Numbered from the stretch's first letter, positions 1-8,695 are shown. The stretch is 46,171 nt of DNA from Burkholderia sp. S171 (GCF_009766085.1 NZ_LMUF01000025.1:1-46171), one strand, 5' to 3'. Numbers and translations: made by a program. Notes: generated by a model from the sequence alone, not told the origin.

Positions 1-192
1 TGGCTAACAGTGATAAAGAGAAAATCCGACTCACGCAGACCACTAACCCTGAAAGTAGCACCCCGGCATAAACTCCGACCCCTAACCCTGGAACCTGGCA
101 CCCTGACATTGATCCCGACCACCAACTCTGGACCGTACAGCGCCGCCCATCCCCAAACCCCAAACCTGTCCACCGGCGCGAGCGAACCCTTT
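1..192 (+). repeat. Dispersed repeat, copy A (cut by left edge)
   Basis: The first ~80 bases match 9131-9210 almost base for base (start TGGCTAACAGTGATAAAG) and match the reverse complement of 8410-8495. After a more variable C-rich stretch, the copy ends at GTCCACCGGCGCGAGC (about 168-183), as copy C does at about 9235-9250. No convincing gene is present; ORFs here are repeat-derived. The rest of the unit presumably lies outside the window. Confidence 0.8.
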
Positions 193-207
193 GCGCGAGC
201 GAACCCT

Positions 208-927
208 TTATTCCGATGGCTCGAAACGGTCCAGCCATTCACCAAACATCTTGCGTGCGGCGCGCTCAAGCGCGGGACCGTGCCGGACGGTATCGGCGCG
301 TAATGCAGTCACAGTAGTCCCGCTTTCTGCCACTTCGCCTGGATAGGCAACCAGCCAGGTTTCAAAACGGTCGACCAGGACTTCCGGATGGCATTGCAGG
401 CCCAGGACGTGATCGCCCCAGCTGAACGCCTGATTCTCGCAAAGATCCGTAGATGCAAGCCGCGTGGCACCATCGGGAAGATCGAAGGTATCGCCATGCC
501 AATGAAGAACCGGTATCGGCTGACCATCTGCCTCGAAATGCCGTAAAGCGGAAGCCCGTCCTGCGTCGGTCAAGGTCAGCGCCTTCCAGCCAAGTTCTTT
601 TTGCGCCGCCGGATAAACCTTCGCATCCAGCGCACGGGCAATCAACTGCGCACCCAGGCAAATGCCGATAGTCGGCAACCCCGCCGCAATGCGTTTTTCC
701 AGCATGGCGAGCAACGGATTCAGATGGGGAAAGAGCGCGTCGTCATAAGCGCCGATCGGGCCGCCGAGGACGACCATTAACGATGTATCGAGCGGATTGG
801 GCGCGTCGATGCGAGCGCGGCCCACGTCGAGATAACGGACCAGTTGGCCACGATCGCCGAGCACCAGTTCCAGGCTGCCAAGATCTTCGAAATGGACGTG
901 GCGTATCGCCAGGACTTCACGTTTCAT
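208..927 (-). CDS. Class I glutamine amidotransferase (GMP synthase-like)
   Basis: This 239-residue protein has the class I GATase triad: the nucleophile elbow GICLGAQLIA with Cys90, and LQCHPE with His180 and Glu182. An oxyanion-type GGPIGAYDD segment lies near residue 55. There is no synthetase domain, so it is a stand-alone amidotransferase of the COG0518 kind. Such proteins hydrolyse glutamine, or are peptidase-like relatives acting on gamma-glutamyl compounds; the substrate cannot be read from sequence. The stop codon lies inside the second copy of a 17-bp tandem duplication (176-192/193-209) at the junction with the dispersed repeat. The gene lies 3' of the MarR-type gene on the same strand but is separated from it by a terminator-like hairpin. 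Confidence 0.88.
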   Translation of the reverse strand: MKREVLAIRHVHFEDLGSLELVLGDRGQLVRYLDVGRARIDAPNPLDTSLMVVLGGPIGAYDDALFPHLNPLLAMLEKRIAAGLPTIGICLGAQLIARALDAKVYPAAQKELGWKALTLTDAGRASALRHFEADGQPIPVLHWHGDTFDLPDGATRLASTDLCENQAFSWGDHVLGLQCHPEVLVDRFETWLVAYPGEVAESGTTVTALRADTVRHGPALERAARKMFGEWLDRFEPSE

Positions 928-1074
928 CGGCGGTCACCCAGGAAAGCCGGCAAGCTGAGATCAGCGCACGCGGCATCGGGCGGCGCACACAAAGGAGAGG
1001 CACGGTCGAGCAGCCAGCGCGCCGGCGGCGGGTGCGCGGCTCGAATAGTCCACCGACAAGTCTAACCAAAACCG

Positions 1075-1105
1075 CCGTGCTTCGCGCTCAAGGCGCGAAG
1101 CACGG
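1075..1105 (-). terminator. Terminator-like hairpin after the MarR-type gene
   Basis: A perfect 13-bp stem (1075-1087 with 1093-1105) and a 5-nt loop lie just 3' of the MarR-type gene. On the minus strand it is followed by a T-rich tract (CGGTTTTGGTTAG). It probably separates that gene from the amidotransferase. Confidence 0.6.
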
Positions 1106-1136
1106 ACGGCGAACCTGAAGCTTCAGGCAGGGACGC

Positions 1137-1781
1137 TTATGCGACCTGCGCGAAGATCTTCCAGTTCTTCTTCTGCTTGGCGAGATCGCCTTCTTCGTAT
1201 ACCGAACAATCGAGACGCAGGTCGGTATCGGCCATGTCGATGTTCAGCAACGCGCAGTGATGCGGCGTCTTCTTCGGGTTCTTGCTCGCTTCCAGGTGCG
1301 TGCAGCTCAGGCACATGCGATGCGGCGGAATCTGCTGCACCACTTCGAGCTGTCGAATGGTCTTGAGCAGGCTCCGGTACAACTGCGACTGCTCATCGGC
1401 TTTCAACGTGCCAACTGCCTTCGACAAGAACTCCGGCCATACCAGCGCCTTCTTGGCCGCCGTCTTTCCGCGTGCGGTCAGGCGCACAGCCAGCGCGCGC
1501 CCGTCGTCCAGCGCGCGGCGCTTTTCGACCAGACCCTTGCCTTCCAGCGTGCTGACGGCATCGCTCGTGGTCGCGGCGGTCAACGCCGTTTCACGTGCGA
1601 TCTCGCCAAGCCGCATTGGACCGCGCCGCTGCATCAACAGGACCAGAATTTCGCCCTGGGTCGGCGTCAAGCCCGCACCCTCAGCCCATTCCCATGCCTG
1701 GCTACGCATCGCCGTGCTCAACCGCAGTAAGCCATGGGTCACCCGCCCTGTGGCCTGCTCTCCGTATACGCCTTCGCTCAT
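1137..1781 (-). CDS. MarR-family regulator with C-terminal Cys cluster
   Basis: This 214-residue protein has a MarR-type winged helix at about residues 15-110: TPTQGEILVLL, LGEIARETALTAATTSDAVSTLEGKGLV as recognition region, then the wing KRRALDDGRALAVRLTARG. MarR proteins are usually about 140-160 residues. This one has an extra C-terminal part (about 150-214) with Cys157-x2-Cys160, His162, Cys176 and Cys192, spaced like a metal or iron-sulfur ligand set. Its ligand and targets are unknown. It may control a nearby gene or itself; the long upstream gap (1782-2476) is shared with the DnaA-box cluster. The start at 1781 is the first in-frame ATG and has only a weak purine-rich ribosome site. 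Confidence 0.85.
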   Translation of the reverse strand: MSEGVYGEQATGRVTHGLLRLSTAMRSQAWEWAEGAGLTPTQGEILVLLMQRRGPMRLGEIARETALTAATTSDAVSTLEGKGLVEKRRALDDGRALAVRLTARGKTAAKKALVWPEFLSKAVGTLKADEQSQLYRSLLKTIRQLEVVQQIPPHRMCLSCTHLEASKNPKKTPHHCALLNIDMADTDLRLDCSVYEEGDLAKQKKNWKIFAQVA

Positions 1782-2400
1782 AGTCGTTCGCTTCGTCTTT
1801 CTTGATGCTTATCTGATGGTTCGGCAACGGCTTGAAACCGGTAAAACGACAGACCCCGCTCGTTTTACCCAAGTCGCTGCTGGCTCAATCGCCGACGTAT
1901 CCGACCGGCGAATCCTTTCCTATCAACTACCGTCTCAAAATTCGGGCGATCAAACCGATGCCGCCAGTTCGTCGTCCGGATAAGGACATCTACGTTTCTC
2001 CGTGGCGCCTGTTCTAGACCGTCGCGCGCTTCGTTTGTTTCACCGGTGTTGCATCTCCCTGCCGGTAAAACCGACATTCTAAGCGACTGGAACCAAACGT
2101 ACACCTTAGTTATTCACAAAACAGTGTGGATAACGCAGTGGATAACCACATTATTCGATGTGCGCCGATTCTTGATAACCCCCCGGCGGGCAAATCCGCC
2201 CAATTGTTATCCCTCGAAACCCCGCTCGTTGCAAGGCGCCACACCGTAGTTGTGCGCACTCCAAACTGTTGAGTTTGCGGAGATTTTATCGGTTGTCCAC
2301 AGAATTGCACGAGGCTTGTTAACTACTATTACGTATGTATACGAACTCATGACAGTAAACCTTAGAGGCATGTTATCGGGATCGAGCTGAAAGAAAATGA
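1782..2400. other. Long intergenic region holding the left DnaA-box cluster
   Basis: No gene is supported here. The left part (1782-2100) shows nothing recognisable beyond the upstream region of the MarR-type gene. The right part holds the DnaA-box cluster and AT-rich element described in the next entry. Confidence 0.6.
2110..2364 (+). other. Candidate replication-origin module, left copy
   Basis: DnaA boxes are TTATTCACA at 2110-2118, TGTGGATAA at 2125-2133 (perfect, minus orientation), AGTGGATAA at 2137-2145 (one mismatch) and TTGTCCACA at 2293-2301 (one mismatch). Exactly 14 bp after the last box comes a 26-bp AT-rich element (2316-2341) starting TTGTTAAC and containing TACTATTAC. On the complementary strand this reads 3'-GATGATAAT-5', the form of DnaA-trio elements. 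GTAAACCTTA follows at 2355-2364. The same series occurs inverted at 5451-5519. Sequence features are seen directly; origin function is inference. Confidence 0.6.
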
Positions 2401-2407
2401 CGAAAAA

Positions 2408-2437
2408 AAACCTGCCGGGAAGCAGGTTTCTTTTTTT
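2408..2437. terminator. Bidirectional terminator 3' of ybdK
   Basis: An 8-bp stem AAACCTGC/GCAGGTTT (2408-2415 with 2422-2429) is flanked by an A-run on its left and a T-run on its right, so it can end transcription from either side. It lies 40 bp beyond the ybdK stop codon. Confidence 0.85.
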
Positions 2438-2476
2438 TCGGAGGCGGTCAAACAGCGGGAGCCAGGACAGTCCCCA

Positions 2477-3592
2477 TCATTCCCGCCACTGCAGGCACTG
2501 CTGGCGAACGGCTTCGTGCAGTGAACGCTCGCGATCGAAAACACCGCGTAACCAAGTTGCGTCGTTCATGTTGCTGCGGGCAATATCGCCGACCTGGCGC
2601 AGCGCTTCGCCTGAACCCAGCGCATCGGCGTGAGGCGCGATCACGTCAAGCGTCGCGAGGATGTCTTCGGCAATCGTGCGGCGCTCGCCCGTCTGCGGAT
2701 CGATGCAGCTGCCTTCCAGGCCAAAGCGGCACGCTTCGAACCGGTTGAACGTGTAGACGAGATAGTCGTCCTCTTTCAGCGTCAGGGGTTTGTCGAGCAG
2801 CAGGTAACGCGCAAGCGTCTGGATGTAGCACGCAATGGCCGCTGCGCGATCAACCGACAGCGGCGTGTCCATCACCCGGACTTCGATCGTGCCGAAACCC
2901 GGCTTCGGCCGGATGTCCCAGTAAAAATCCTTCATGCTGTTGACCACGCCGGTGCTGACCATCTTCGAGAAATATTCCTCGAAGCTGTCCCACGTGAGCG
3001 TGAACGGCGCGCGCCCGGACAGCGGAAATGCAAAGACAGAATTCAGGCGGGCGGAATGAAAGCCGGTATCCACACCTTGCACGTACGGCGACGAAGCCGA
3101 CAACGCGATGAAGTGCGGAATGAAACGCGACATGGAATGCAGCAGGAACAACGCGCTGTCCGGGTCCGGGCAGCCAATGTGCACGTGCTGGCCGAATACC
3201 GTGAACTGCTTCGCGAGGTAACCGTAGAGCTCGGAAAGGTACTGAAAGCGCGGTGTATCGAAGATCTGGCGGTCGCTCCACTGCTGGAAGGCGTGTGTGC
3301 CACCGCCACAGAGCCCGACGTTGAGGTGGTCAGCAGCGGCCACGAGCGTGTCGCGGATGGCACGGAGGTCCGTTACGGCCTGTTCGTGCGTCGTGCAAAT
3401 GCCGGTGGACAACTCGATCATGCTTTCGGTGATCTCCGGCGTGATGCTGCCAGGGATCTTTTCGTCCTTGACGAGCCGCATGAGATCGGAGGCGGCCTTG
3501 GTCAAGTCGTAGTCGTGCGTGTTGACGACCTGGATCTCGAGTTCGACGCCGAAGGTGAACGGCTCCGAGTTGATGAAAGGTTCGAGTGACAT
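2477..3592 (-). CDS. ybdK: Carboxylate-amine ligase, YbdK family (GCS2)
   Basis: This 371-residue protein belongs to the glutamate-cysteine ligase type 2 (GCS2/YbdK) family. It starts [15 protein letters not shown], the first ATP/Mg-binding strand. It also has [13 protein letters not shown] (about 97-109), [14 protein letters not shown] (about 138-151) and [20 protein letters not shown] (about 225-245). Family members have weak glutamate-cysteine ligase activity in vitro; the physiological reaction is uncertain. The true GshA of this genome is at 27207-28826, so this one is unlikely to be the main gamma-glutamylcysteine source. The start ATG at 3592 has an AGAGG ribosome site. The gene lies between the two origin-like modules, with the antiporter gene upstream on the same strand. 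Confidence 0.92.
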   Translation of the reverse strand: MSLEPFINSEPFTFGVELEIQVVNTHDYDLTKAASDLMRLVKDEKIPGSITPEITESMIELSTGICTTHEQAVTDLRAIRDTLVAAADHLNVGLCGGGTHAFQQWSDRQIFDTPRFQYLSELYGYLAKQFTVFGQHVHIGCPDPDSALFLLHSMSRFIPHFIALSASSPYVQGVDTGFHSARLNSVFAFPLSGRAPFTLTWDSFEEYFSKMVSTGVVNSMKDFYWDIRPKPGFGTIEVRVMDTPLSVDRAAAIACYIQTLARYLLLDKPLTLKEDDYLVYTFNRFEACRFGLEGSCIDPQTGERRTIAEDILATLDVIAPHADALGSGEALRQVGDIARSNMNDATWLRGVFDRERSLHEAVRQQCLQWRE

Positions 3593-3782
3593 GGTGCCTC
3601 TTGATTGACAAAGCCTGGGTCGCCGGCCGACAGCTTATGGGCACGATGCGCCGGCCAAGTCAGATAAGCCGGGTAATACGCTTACGCTCGAGCGCTCAAT
3701 GACAAGCTCAAAGACGCGCCCGGCGACCCGATAAAAACGAGAAAAAAACAGGATAAAACGCTACTTAAACCTTACCTGCCCG

Positions 3783-4985
3783 CTACTCACGCCGTTCGCC
3801 GATCGCCGACAAACTGCGATACACGAGGAACGGCGTAACAATTTGCAAAACGACGATCGAGCACATCACGATGGCCCGCAGCGTTGGATCGTAGTCGGGA
3901 TACAGCACGTACATATCGTCGACGAGCAAGTAAGCGAGCGCCGACATCGGCGTCAATGCCACCCCAAGCGCCGCGCCCTGTTTCCAGTTCAGGCCGCTCG
4001 GTTTCGCGAAGATCAGCACGCCGGCCAGCTTGCCGATGAAACGCGCCACGATCAGCGCCAGCGCAGCCACACCGCCGAGCGCGATATCGCGCCATTCGAA
4101 TGACGTCAGCGTCAGCGCAAACAAGATCACCGTCAGTAACCAGCCCGCCGTGCCGAAATGTGTGGGCCAGAGTTGCGGCCGCTCGTTCGAATTCTTCACG
4201 ATGATGCCAGCCGCCAGCAACGCAAGAATGGTCGACAACTTGAACACATGCGCAATCGCAATCGCCAGCAGCACGAGGCCGAACAGCGCAACGAACGAAT
4301 GCTCGTCGTCGGTATTCAGTCGCCGGTACAGCAGATTGCAGGCCAGCGCGAGGGCCAGCGCCAGCACGAGCGAACCGAGCAGCAGATAAAGCGGCTGCAC
4401 GATGGTCGCAAGCGTGTTGCCGTAGATCTCCTGATGCAGCACGCCGGCCGCGAGTTTTTCCACGATCACCGCGTACATGCTGTTGAGCGCGGTCAGCGTG
4501 AGCAATCGTTGTGTGACCTGGCCTTCGGCGCGTAGTTCTGTCCGCAGCTGGATGACCATGGCCGGCGACGTCGCCATAGCGATGGCGGCAATCACAACCG
4601 ACGGCATGGTCGGCACTTTGCACAGCGTCAACGCGATCAGGACGAAGCCGAACGTGAGCGTGCTTTCAGCAATGCTCGACAAGATCAGATAAGGATTGCG
4701 TCGGATCCAGCGCAGGTCGAGCCGGCTGCCGAGTTCGAACAGGAGCAAGCCGAGCGCGACGTCGAGTAAGGGCCGCGAGATTCCGGCCGAACTGACATCG
4801 ATTACACCAAAACCGGCATTGCCCGCGATCAGGCCGATAACCGCGTAGCCCGTGATGCGCGGCAAACGCCAGGCGCGCCAGAGCAGTTCACCACAGAGGC
4901 CTGCGGCAACCAGTGCAAGGCCGGCCCAAAAAATGGCGTCGGGTGCGAGTGGCCAAACCGGTAAGAATGAAAAGGCCGACTTCAT
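3783..4985 (-). CDS. Cation/proton antiporter (CPA2 type)
   Basis: This 400-residue polytopic membrane protein has about 11-13 hydrophobic segments spread over its whole length. The N-terminal PRITGYAVIGLIAG and LLLFELGSRLDLRWIRR are typical of the Na+/H+ exchanger CPA2/KefB-like fold. It is transporter domain only; there is no RCK/TrkA-N domain, as in full KefB/KefC. The ion (Na+ or K+) cannot be told from sequence. The start ATG at 4985 is preceded by AAGGAG about 12 nt upstream. It is separated from ybdK by 190 bp of A-rich sequence; the two may be cotranscribed. Confidence 0.88.
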   Translation of the reverse strand: MKSAFSFLPVWPLAPDAIFWAGLALVAAGLCGELLWRAWRLPRITGYAVIGLIAGNAGFGVIDVSSAGISRPLLDVALGLLLFELGSRLDLRWIRRNPYLILSSIAESTLTFGFVLIALTLCKVPTMPSVVIAAIAMATSPAMVIQLRTELRAEGQVTQRLLTLTALNSMYAVIVEKLAAGVLHQEIYGNTLATIVQPLYLLLGSLVLALALALACNLLYRRLNTDDEHSFVALFGLVLLAIAIAHVFKLSTILALLAAGIIVKNSNERPQLWPTHFGTAGWLLTVILFALTLTSFEWRDIALGGVAALALIVARFIGKLAGVLIFAKPSGLNWKQGAALGVALTPMSALAYLLVDDMYVLYPDYDPTLRAIVMCSIVVLQIVTPFLVYRSLSAIGERRE

Positions 4986-5731
4986 CGTGAGGACTTCTCC
5001 TTCGCAGCTAGTGCGGATAGACAGTGAATGGGCAGGTGATGCGCGGCCCGATGTGCGTGGCCGGAAAGGTTCGTTGCCCGCTGATTCTTCAGGCTCCGTC
5101 CAAGGCCCGTTGGGAACAGTCGGCCCACTGGCGGCCGTTTTCGTTGCTTGATCAATCGGTCAATCGCCGTCACGGCAACGGTTACAGCGATTTTTTTCAA
5201 CGCACGTTGCTCGTGTAGAGCCCGGTTTGAAGCGATAAGCCGGCAAGGCGGCCAAACGAAAGAACGGCGATTGTGCCATAGCTCCCGGCGCCCCTATTCA
5301 ATCCTTGCGGCAGTTTTGACCAAGCGGTAACAATGATTTTTAACGTGCCGGCCCGAGGAAAAAACTACCTTTTGAAGGTTGAATCCCGGTGTTGTTTCGT
5401 TTGAAATAACGTGGTTTTTCTACTTTGAGCGCTGCCGATGACGCTTGTTTTAAGGTTTACAAGTTTTGTTTATATATACGTAGTAGTAGTTAACAAGGCC
5501 GCACGTTTTCTGTGGATAACTCTATTTTCATCAACGTTTACAATCGCTTGAAGGACGCATAAGCACATAGCGAACGTGTGCGCGCCCAGGGGCGAACTCC
5601 GAACAACTTCGGGCGGATTTGCGGCTTCATCAAGTTGTCCCGTTTACGCCCACAGCGAGTACACAGGTCATTCGCGCGAAATTCGACGGGTTATCCACAG
5701 GCTGCGGTGGATAGTTTGCCAACCGGTCTTT
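4986..5731. other. Long intergenic region holding the right DnaA-box cluster
   Basis: This is a 746-bp stretch without a credible gene between the antiporter gene start and the mnmC stop codon. The left third is the upstream region of the antiporter gene. The middle (about 5330-5500) is strikingly AT-rich for this genome, and the right part carries DnaA boxes (next entry). Confidence 0.65.
5451..5699 (-). other. Candidate replication-origin module, right copy (inverted)
   Basis: Perfect DnaA boxes are TTATCCACA at 5691-5699 and TGTGGATAA at 5511-5519. Reading the minus strand, box 5519-5511 is followed after exactly 14 bp by a 26-bp element (5496-5471) that differs at only two positions from 2316-2341, and 10 bp later by GTAAACCTTA (5460-5451), identical to 2355-2364. 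On the plus strand the core reads TAGTAGTAG, i.e. 3'-GATGATGAT-5' moving away from the DnaA box across a GGCCGC stretch. This is the box/GC/trio order described for bacterial basal unwinding systems. Function is inferred. Confidence 0.65.
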
Positions 5732-7594
5732 TTAGCCGAATTCGCCTTGTCGTAAAGCCCGCAGCAGGAAGCGTGAGGGATCGATGGCGTCAGCCAGTTC
5801 ACGTTCGATCGGCCACGGTTCCCCTTCGATTTGCACCGCGATCAATTCGGCGGCCAGTGTCGACCACACCAGTCCGCGCGAGCCGAAAGCAAACGCGCCG
5901 TACAAGCCGGGCGTGCGCGGCAAATCGAGCGGCCATGCGCCGGATAGACGGGTGGCATCGGCACGTGCGGCGGTTTCATCGGCGAGGGCGCCGATCATCG
6001 GCATGCGGTCGCTCGTCACCGACCGGAAAGCGACGCGGCCTTCCAGCGTTTCTGGCGCTGGTTCGAACCCGGCGAGAGCGGGAAGCATCGTCGCGACGCG
6101 TTCAAGGTTTTCGGTATGACCGGCTGACTGGATCTGCGTGTTGATATCGTCGATATCGTAGGTCGCGCCCGTGAGCGTTCGATGAGCGCCGAGCGGCACG
6201 GCGTAGCCATCCCCGACTATTGGTACGCGCAGACCATCAAGTGGACTCGAGTCCAATAGCGTTAGCTGGCCGCGCACGCCGCGCGTCGGAAGGCCGTGGA
6301 GGCCGGCGAGGCGTTGAGCATCGCCAGCGTTGGCAAGAATCACGACCGGCGCTTGGGCGAGGACGCGGCCGTTGGTGTCGAACGTAGTCCATGTGCCGTT
6401 TTCCTGATCGATCCGCGCGACTTCCGTATCGAAACAGGTGGTCAGCAAATCGCCCGCGGCCTTGCATTGCGCGGCGCATATCGCGGCAGGGGAAATCCAG
6501 CCGCCATGAGGGAAAAACCATCCGGGACGCGCGACGGGCTGGCCGGCCAGGCGGGCGGCTTCGTGTTCATCGACGGGTATGACATAGGACGGCGGTAACC
6601 CGAAGCGCTTGATCGCGGAGGCAATGGCGTGCGCATCGTCGGTGGAATCTGCGATTTGCAGCAATCCGCGGTGGCTGCGATTCAGGCTGTGGCCGGCGCG
6701 TTCGAGCTCGGACCAACGGTGCAGCGCGTAGAGAAACCCGGCGCGTGTCAGGCGGGCGGCGACGCTGTCGTCACGCCAGACGATCGGGTGGAAGACGCCG
6801 GCGGGATTGCCCGACGCATCGCGGGCGAGATCGTCGTGACGCTCGATCAGCGTGACTCGCCATCCCCGCGATGCAAGACGCTCGGTGATTGCACATCCGG
6901 CAAGGCCCGCCCCGATGACGATTGCATGGCGCGGCGTTTGAGGTGAGGGAGCTAAACCCTTTAAAACCGCTGCCGACAGAGTGGCGTCCGCTATTGCTAA
7001 CGCAAGTGGTGGTTCGTGACGCCGTACACGCCAGCGCGGGGCGAAGCGCGCTTTCAGATAAGCGCCGTCCGGGGTTTCATCGCAGATAAAGCCTGCGTCT
7101 TTGAGCGCTTGGGGAAGCAGGGGATGCGCTTCGGCGCATAACGTCGCTTGATCCCCGGCGATGCGGGCCAGTGCTTTAGCGATATACGCGAGCTTCGCGT
7201 CGACCTGCGATAGCCGCAGATAAAAGGCATCGGCACGCAGCCAGATTTTCGACAGCATGCTTTCCATCTCACCGATGGCCAATGTCAGCACCACGCGCCC
7301 GTTTTCAAACTCGAGCCTGTGCAGCCCGGCAACCTGCATCGGCCACGCATCGATCAGCAATTGGGAAAGCGCGGGCTGCTCAGCGAGTACTTTGGGGAGA
7401 TCCATTGACGCCAGCCGGCCGACCGCCACGAAATGCAAGCGCTCGCAGCGCTGCGAATCTGCGCGCCAGGCAGCCCATGTCTCGATAAACAGCCGTCCAG
7501 CGTCGAATTCCGCCTGCAAAACCGTGAAATTTCGACGCTGGGGCCAGCGCGCGCGATCGCCAAGCACGTTTGCGCAGAAAAAGGAATGGGTCAT
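5732..7594 (-). CDS. mnmC: MnmC-like tRNA-modification protein with degenerate methyltransferase half
   Basis: MnmC has an N-terminal SAM methyltransferase (MnmD) and a C-terminal FAD oxidase that together finish mnm5s2U34 of tRNA. In this 620-residue protein the oxidase half looks intact: FAD motif IGAGLAGCAITERL from about residue 227, ERHDDLARDASGNPAGVFHP, and the C-terminal AFGSRGLVWSTLAAELIA. The methyltransferase half is odd. It begins late, the SAM loop expected as GFGxGxNF reads EFDAGRLF (29-36), and the catalytic DGFAPxxNPxxW is replaced by ADAFYLRLSQVDAKL (about 121-135). Residues around these motifs still align, so this is decay rather than absence. The product may be an oxidase only, in which case a separate MnmD would be needed. 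Confidence 0.85.
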   Translation of the reverse strand: MTHSFFCANVLGDRARWPQRRNFTVLQAEFDAGRLFIETWAAWRADSQRCERLHFVAVGRLASMDLPKVLAEQPALSQLLIDAWPMQVAGLHRLEFENGRVVLTLAIGEMESMLSKIWLRADAFYLRLSQVDAKLAYIAKALARIAGDQATLCAEAHPLLPQALKDAGFICDETPDGAYLKARFAPRWRVRRHEPPLALAIADATLSAAVLKGLAPSPQTPRHAIVIGAGLAGCAITERLASRGWRVTLIERHDDLARDASGNPAGVFHPIVWRDDSVAARLTRAGFLYALHRWSELERAGHSLNRSHRGLLQIADSTDDAHAIASAIKRFGLPPSYVIPVDEHEAARLAGQPVARPGWFFPHGGWISPAAICAAQCKAAGDLLTTCFDTEVARIDQENGTWTTFDTNGRVLAQAPVVILANAGDAQRLAGLHGLPTRGVRGQLTLLDSSPLDGLRVPIVGDGYAVPLGAHRTLTGATYDIDDINTQIQSAGHTENLERVATMLPALAGFEPAPETLEGRVAFRSVTSDRMPMIGALADETAARADATRLSGAWPLDLPRTPGLYGAFAFGSRGLVWSTLAAELIAVQIEGEPWPIERELADAIDPSRFLLRALRQGEFG

Positions 7595-8030
7595 ACGAAA
7601 GCTTTGAAAGCAAACTGATGATATGACCTTCGCCGTGCATTTCCGACGTTGGGCTGCTTTCCCTTAAAGCTAATAGGGGCAAGGCTTAGCGCTTGATACA
7701 CCGGATCGCCCGTCAACCGTTGGCAAAAACCAACGGAGCGTGAAAGGGACAGAACGAAGGGATTGCTTGCATGAAAACGGCAGTAGAAAGGGTTTTCACC
7801 TGCGTCCGATCATGCGTAAATCTTCGAAACCCTTATCCTGCTTGGGTTTGCGCTGCGTTATGATAACAACGGCCGAGTAAGGAGGTGGCCCGGCGACCGG
7901 GGTGGGAGGGTTTGCCGGAATAGTGGGCCAAGGGGCGGGACCCGCGCCAGTACTCGACTGCAAGGCTCGCGCACGTATAATCGGCGCGTTCGCGCTGTTC
8001 GTGTCAACCTAAACTGATAAAGGAACCTTA
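7595..8030. other. Upstream region of hupB
   Basis: No gene is seen here. A perfect 7-bp hairpin CCGTTGG/CCAACGG (7717-7723 with 7730-7736) has no T-run. G-rich sequence at 7870-7945 precedes the hupB promoter. Confidence 0.45.
7954..7981 (+). promoter_or_regulatory. Probable sigma-70 promoter of hupB
   Basis: A perfect -10 hexamer TATAAT at 7976-7981 lies 16 bp after a weak -35 (TCGACT, 7954-7959), about 50 bp ahead of the hupB start. An AAAGGAACC ribosome site precedes the ATG at 8031. Confidence 0.55.
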
Positions 8031-8309
8031 ATGAATAAACAGGAACTGATCGACGCCGTGGCCGCTCAGACCGGCGCCAGCAAGGCTCAAACCGGCGAAA
8101 CGCTGGACACGTTGCTCGAAGTGGTCAAGAAGGCCGTCTCGAAGGGTGACGCCGTGCAGTTGATTGGCTTCGGAAGCTTCGGTTCGGGCAAGCGCGCAGC
8201 GCGCACCGGCCGTAACCCGAAGACCGGCGAATCCATTAAGATTCCGGCCGCCAAGACCGTCAAGTTCACGGCTGGCAAGGCATTCAAGGACGCAGTGAAC
8301 AAGCGGTAA
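8031..8309 (+). CDS. hupB: DNA-binding protein HU
   Basis: This 92-residue HU/IHF-fold protein starts [15 protein letters not shown] and has the conserved [25 protein letters not shown]-binding arm followed by [22 protein letters not shown] is an abundant nucleoid protein that bends DNA and assists DnaA-dependent origin opening in E. coli. The alanine-rich, HU-beta-like form rather than an IHF subunit is indicated by the arm sequence. It is a single-gene unit with its own promoter and a strong terminator. Confidence 0.96.
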   Translation: MNKQELIDAVAAQTGASKAQTGETLDTLLEVVKKAVSKGDAVQLIGFGSFGSGKRAARTGRNPKTGESIKIPAAKTVKFTAGKAFKDAVNKR

Positions 8310-8332
8310 GTTGTAGCCGGTTGTCAGTATGG

Positions 8333-8357
8333 AACCCGCCCCTGGCGGGTTTTTTTT
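8333..8357 (+). terminator. hupB terminator
   Basis: An 8-bp stem AACCCGCC/GGCGGGTT (8333-8340 with 8344-8351) runs directly into an eight-T tract. The dispersed repeat copy B begins right after it. Confidence 0.92.
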
Positions 8358-8695
8358 CGCGTCGGTGGACGGGGTTTGGTCATTTTGGGGTGTTGCCCGG
8401 GGGTGCTAGCGTTTGCGGTGGGAGTTGATGCCGGGGTGGTGCTTTCAGTGTTAGTGGTCTGCGTGAGTCGGATATTCTCTTTATCACTGTTAGCCACTGT
8501 GCGTGGCGGCACGTCATTTCTTGGTCCAAAGCGACAAAGAAACGAAGCAAAGAAAACGCTTTAACCGCACTACCCTAAGTGTCCACAGCGTGCAGTTTCT
8601 ATTCATGGGTGCCCCAAAAGCACGGTGCTCGCCAGAGCGAAGGATGTGTGAACCCCTCCTTCTCGCGAATCCTTACATGAACACGCTTCGCCACC
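8358..8695 (-). repeat. Dispersed repeat, copy B (left arm of inverted pair)
   Basis: Its reverse complement matches copy C at high identity over about 300 bp, including TTTCTTTGTCGCTTTG-like sequence and GTGCTTTTGGGGCACC. The outer end CGCGTCGGTGGACGGG (8359-8374) abuts the hupB terminator. The homology fades after ACACGCTTCGCCACC near 8695. ORFs reading through both arms give similar Arg/Ser-rich peptides that look like repeat translations, not genes. Confidence 0.85.

Noticed and set aside
2630..3589. A 319-codon plus-strand ORF opposite ybdK
   Set aside because: It is the antisense shadow of a well-supported GCS2-family gene and is Arg/Val-rich without any motif.
7717..7736. Hairpin upstream of hupB as a terminator or riboswitch
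   Set aside because: The 7-bp stem has no T-run and no recognisable aptamer pattern.
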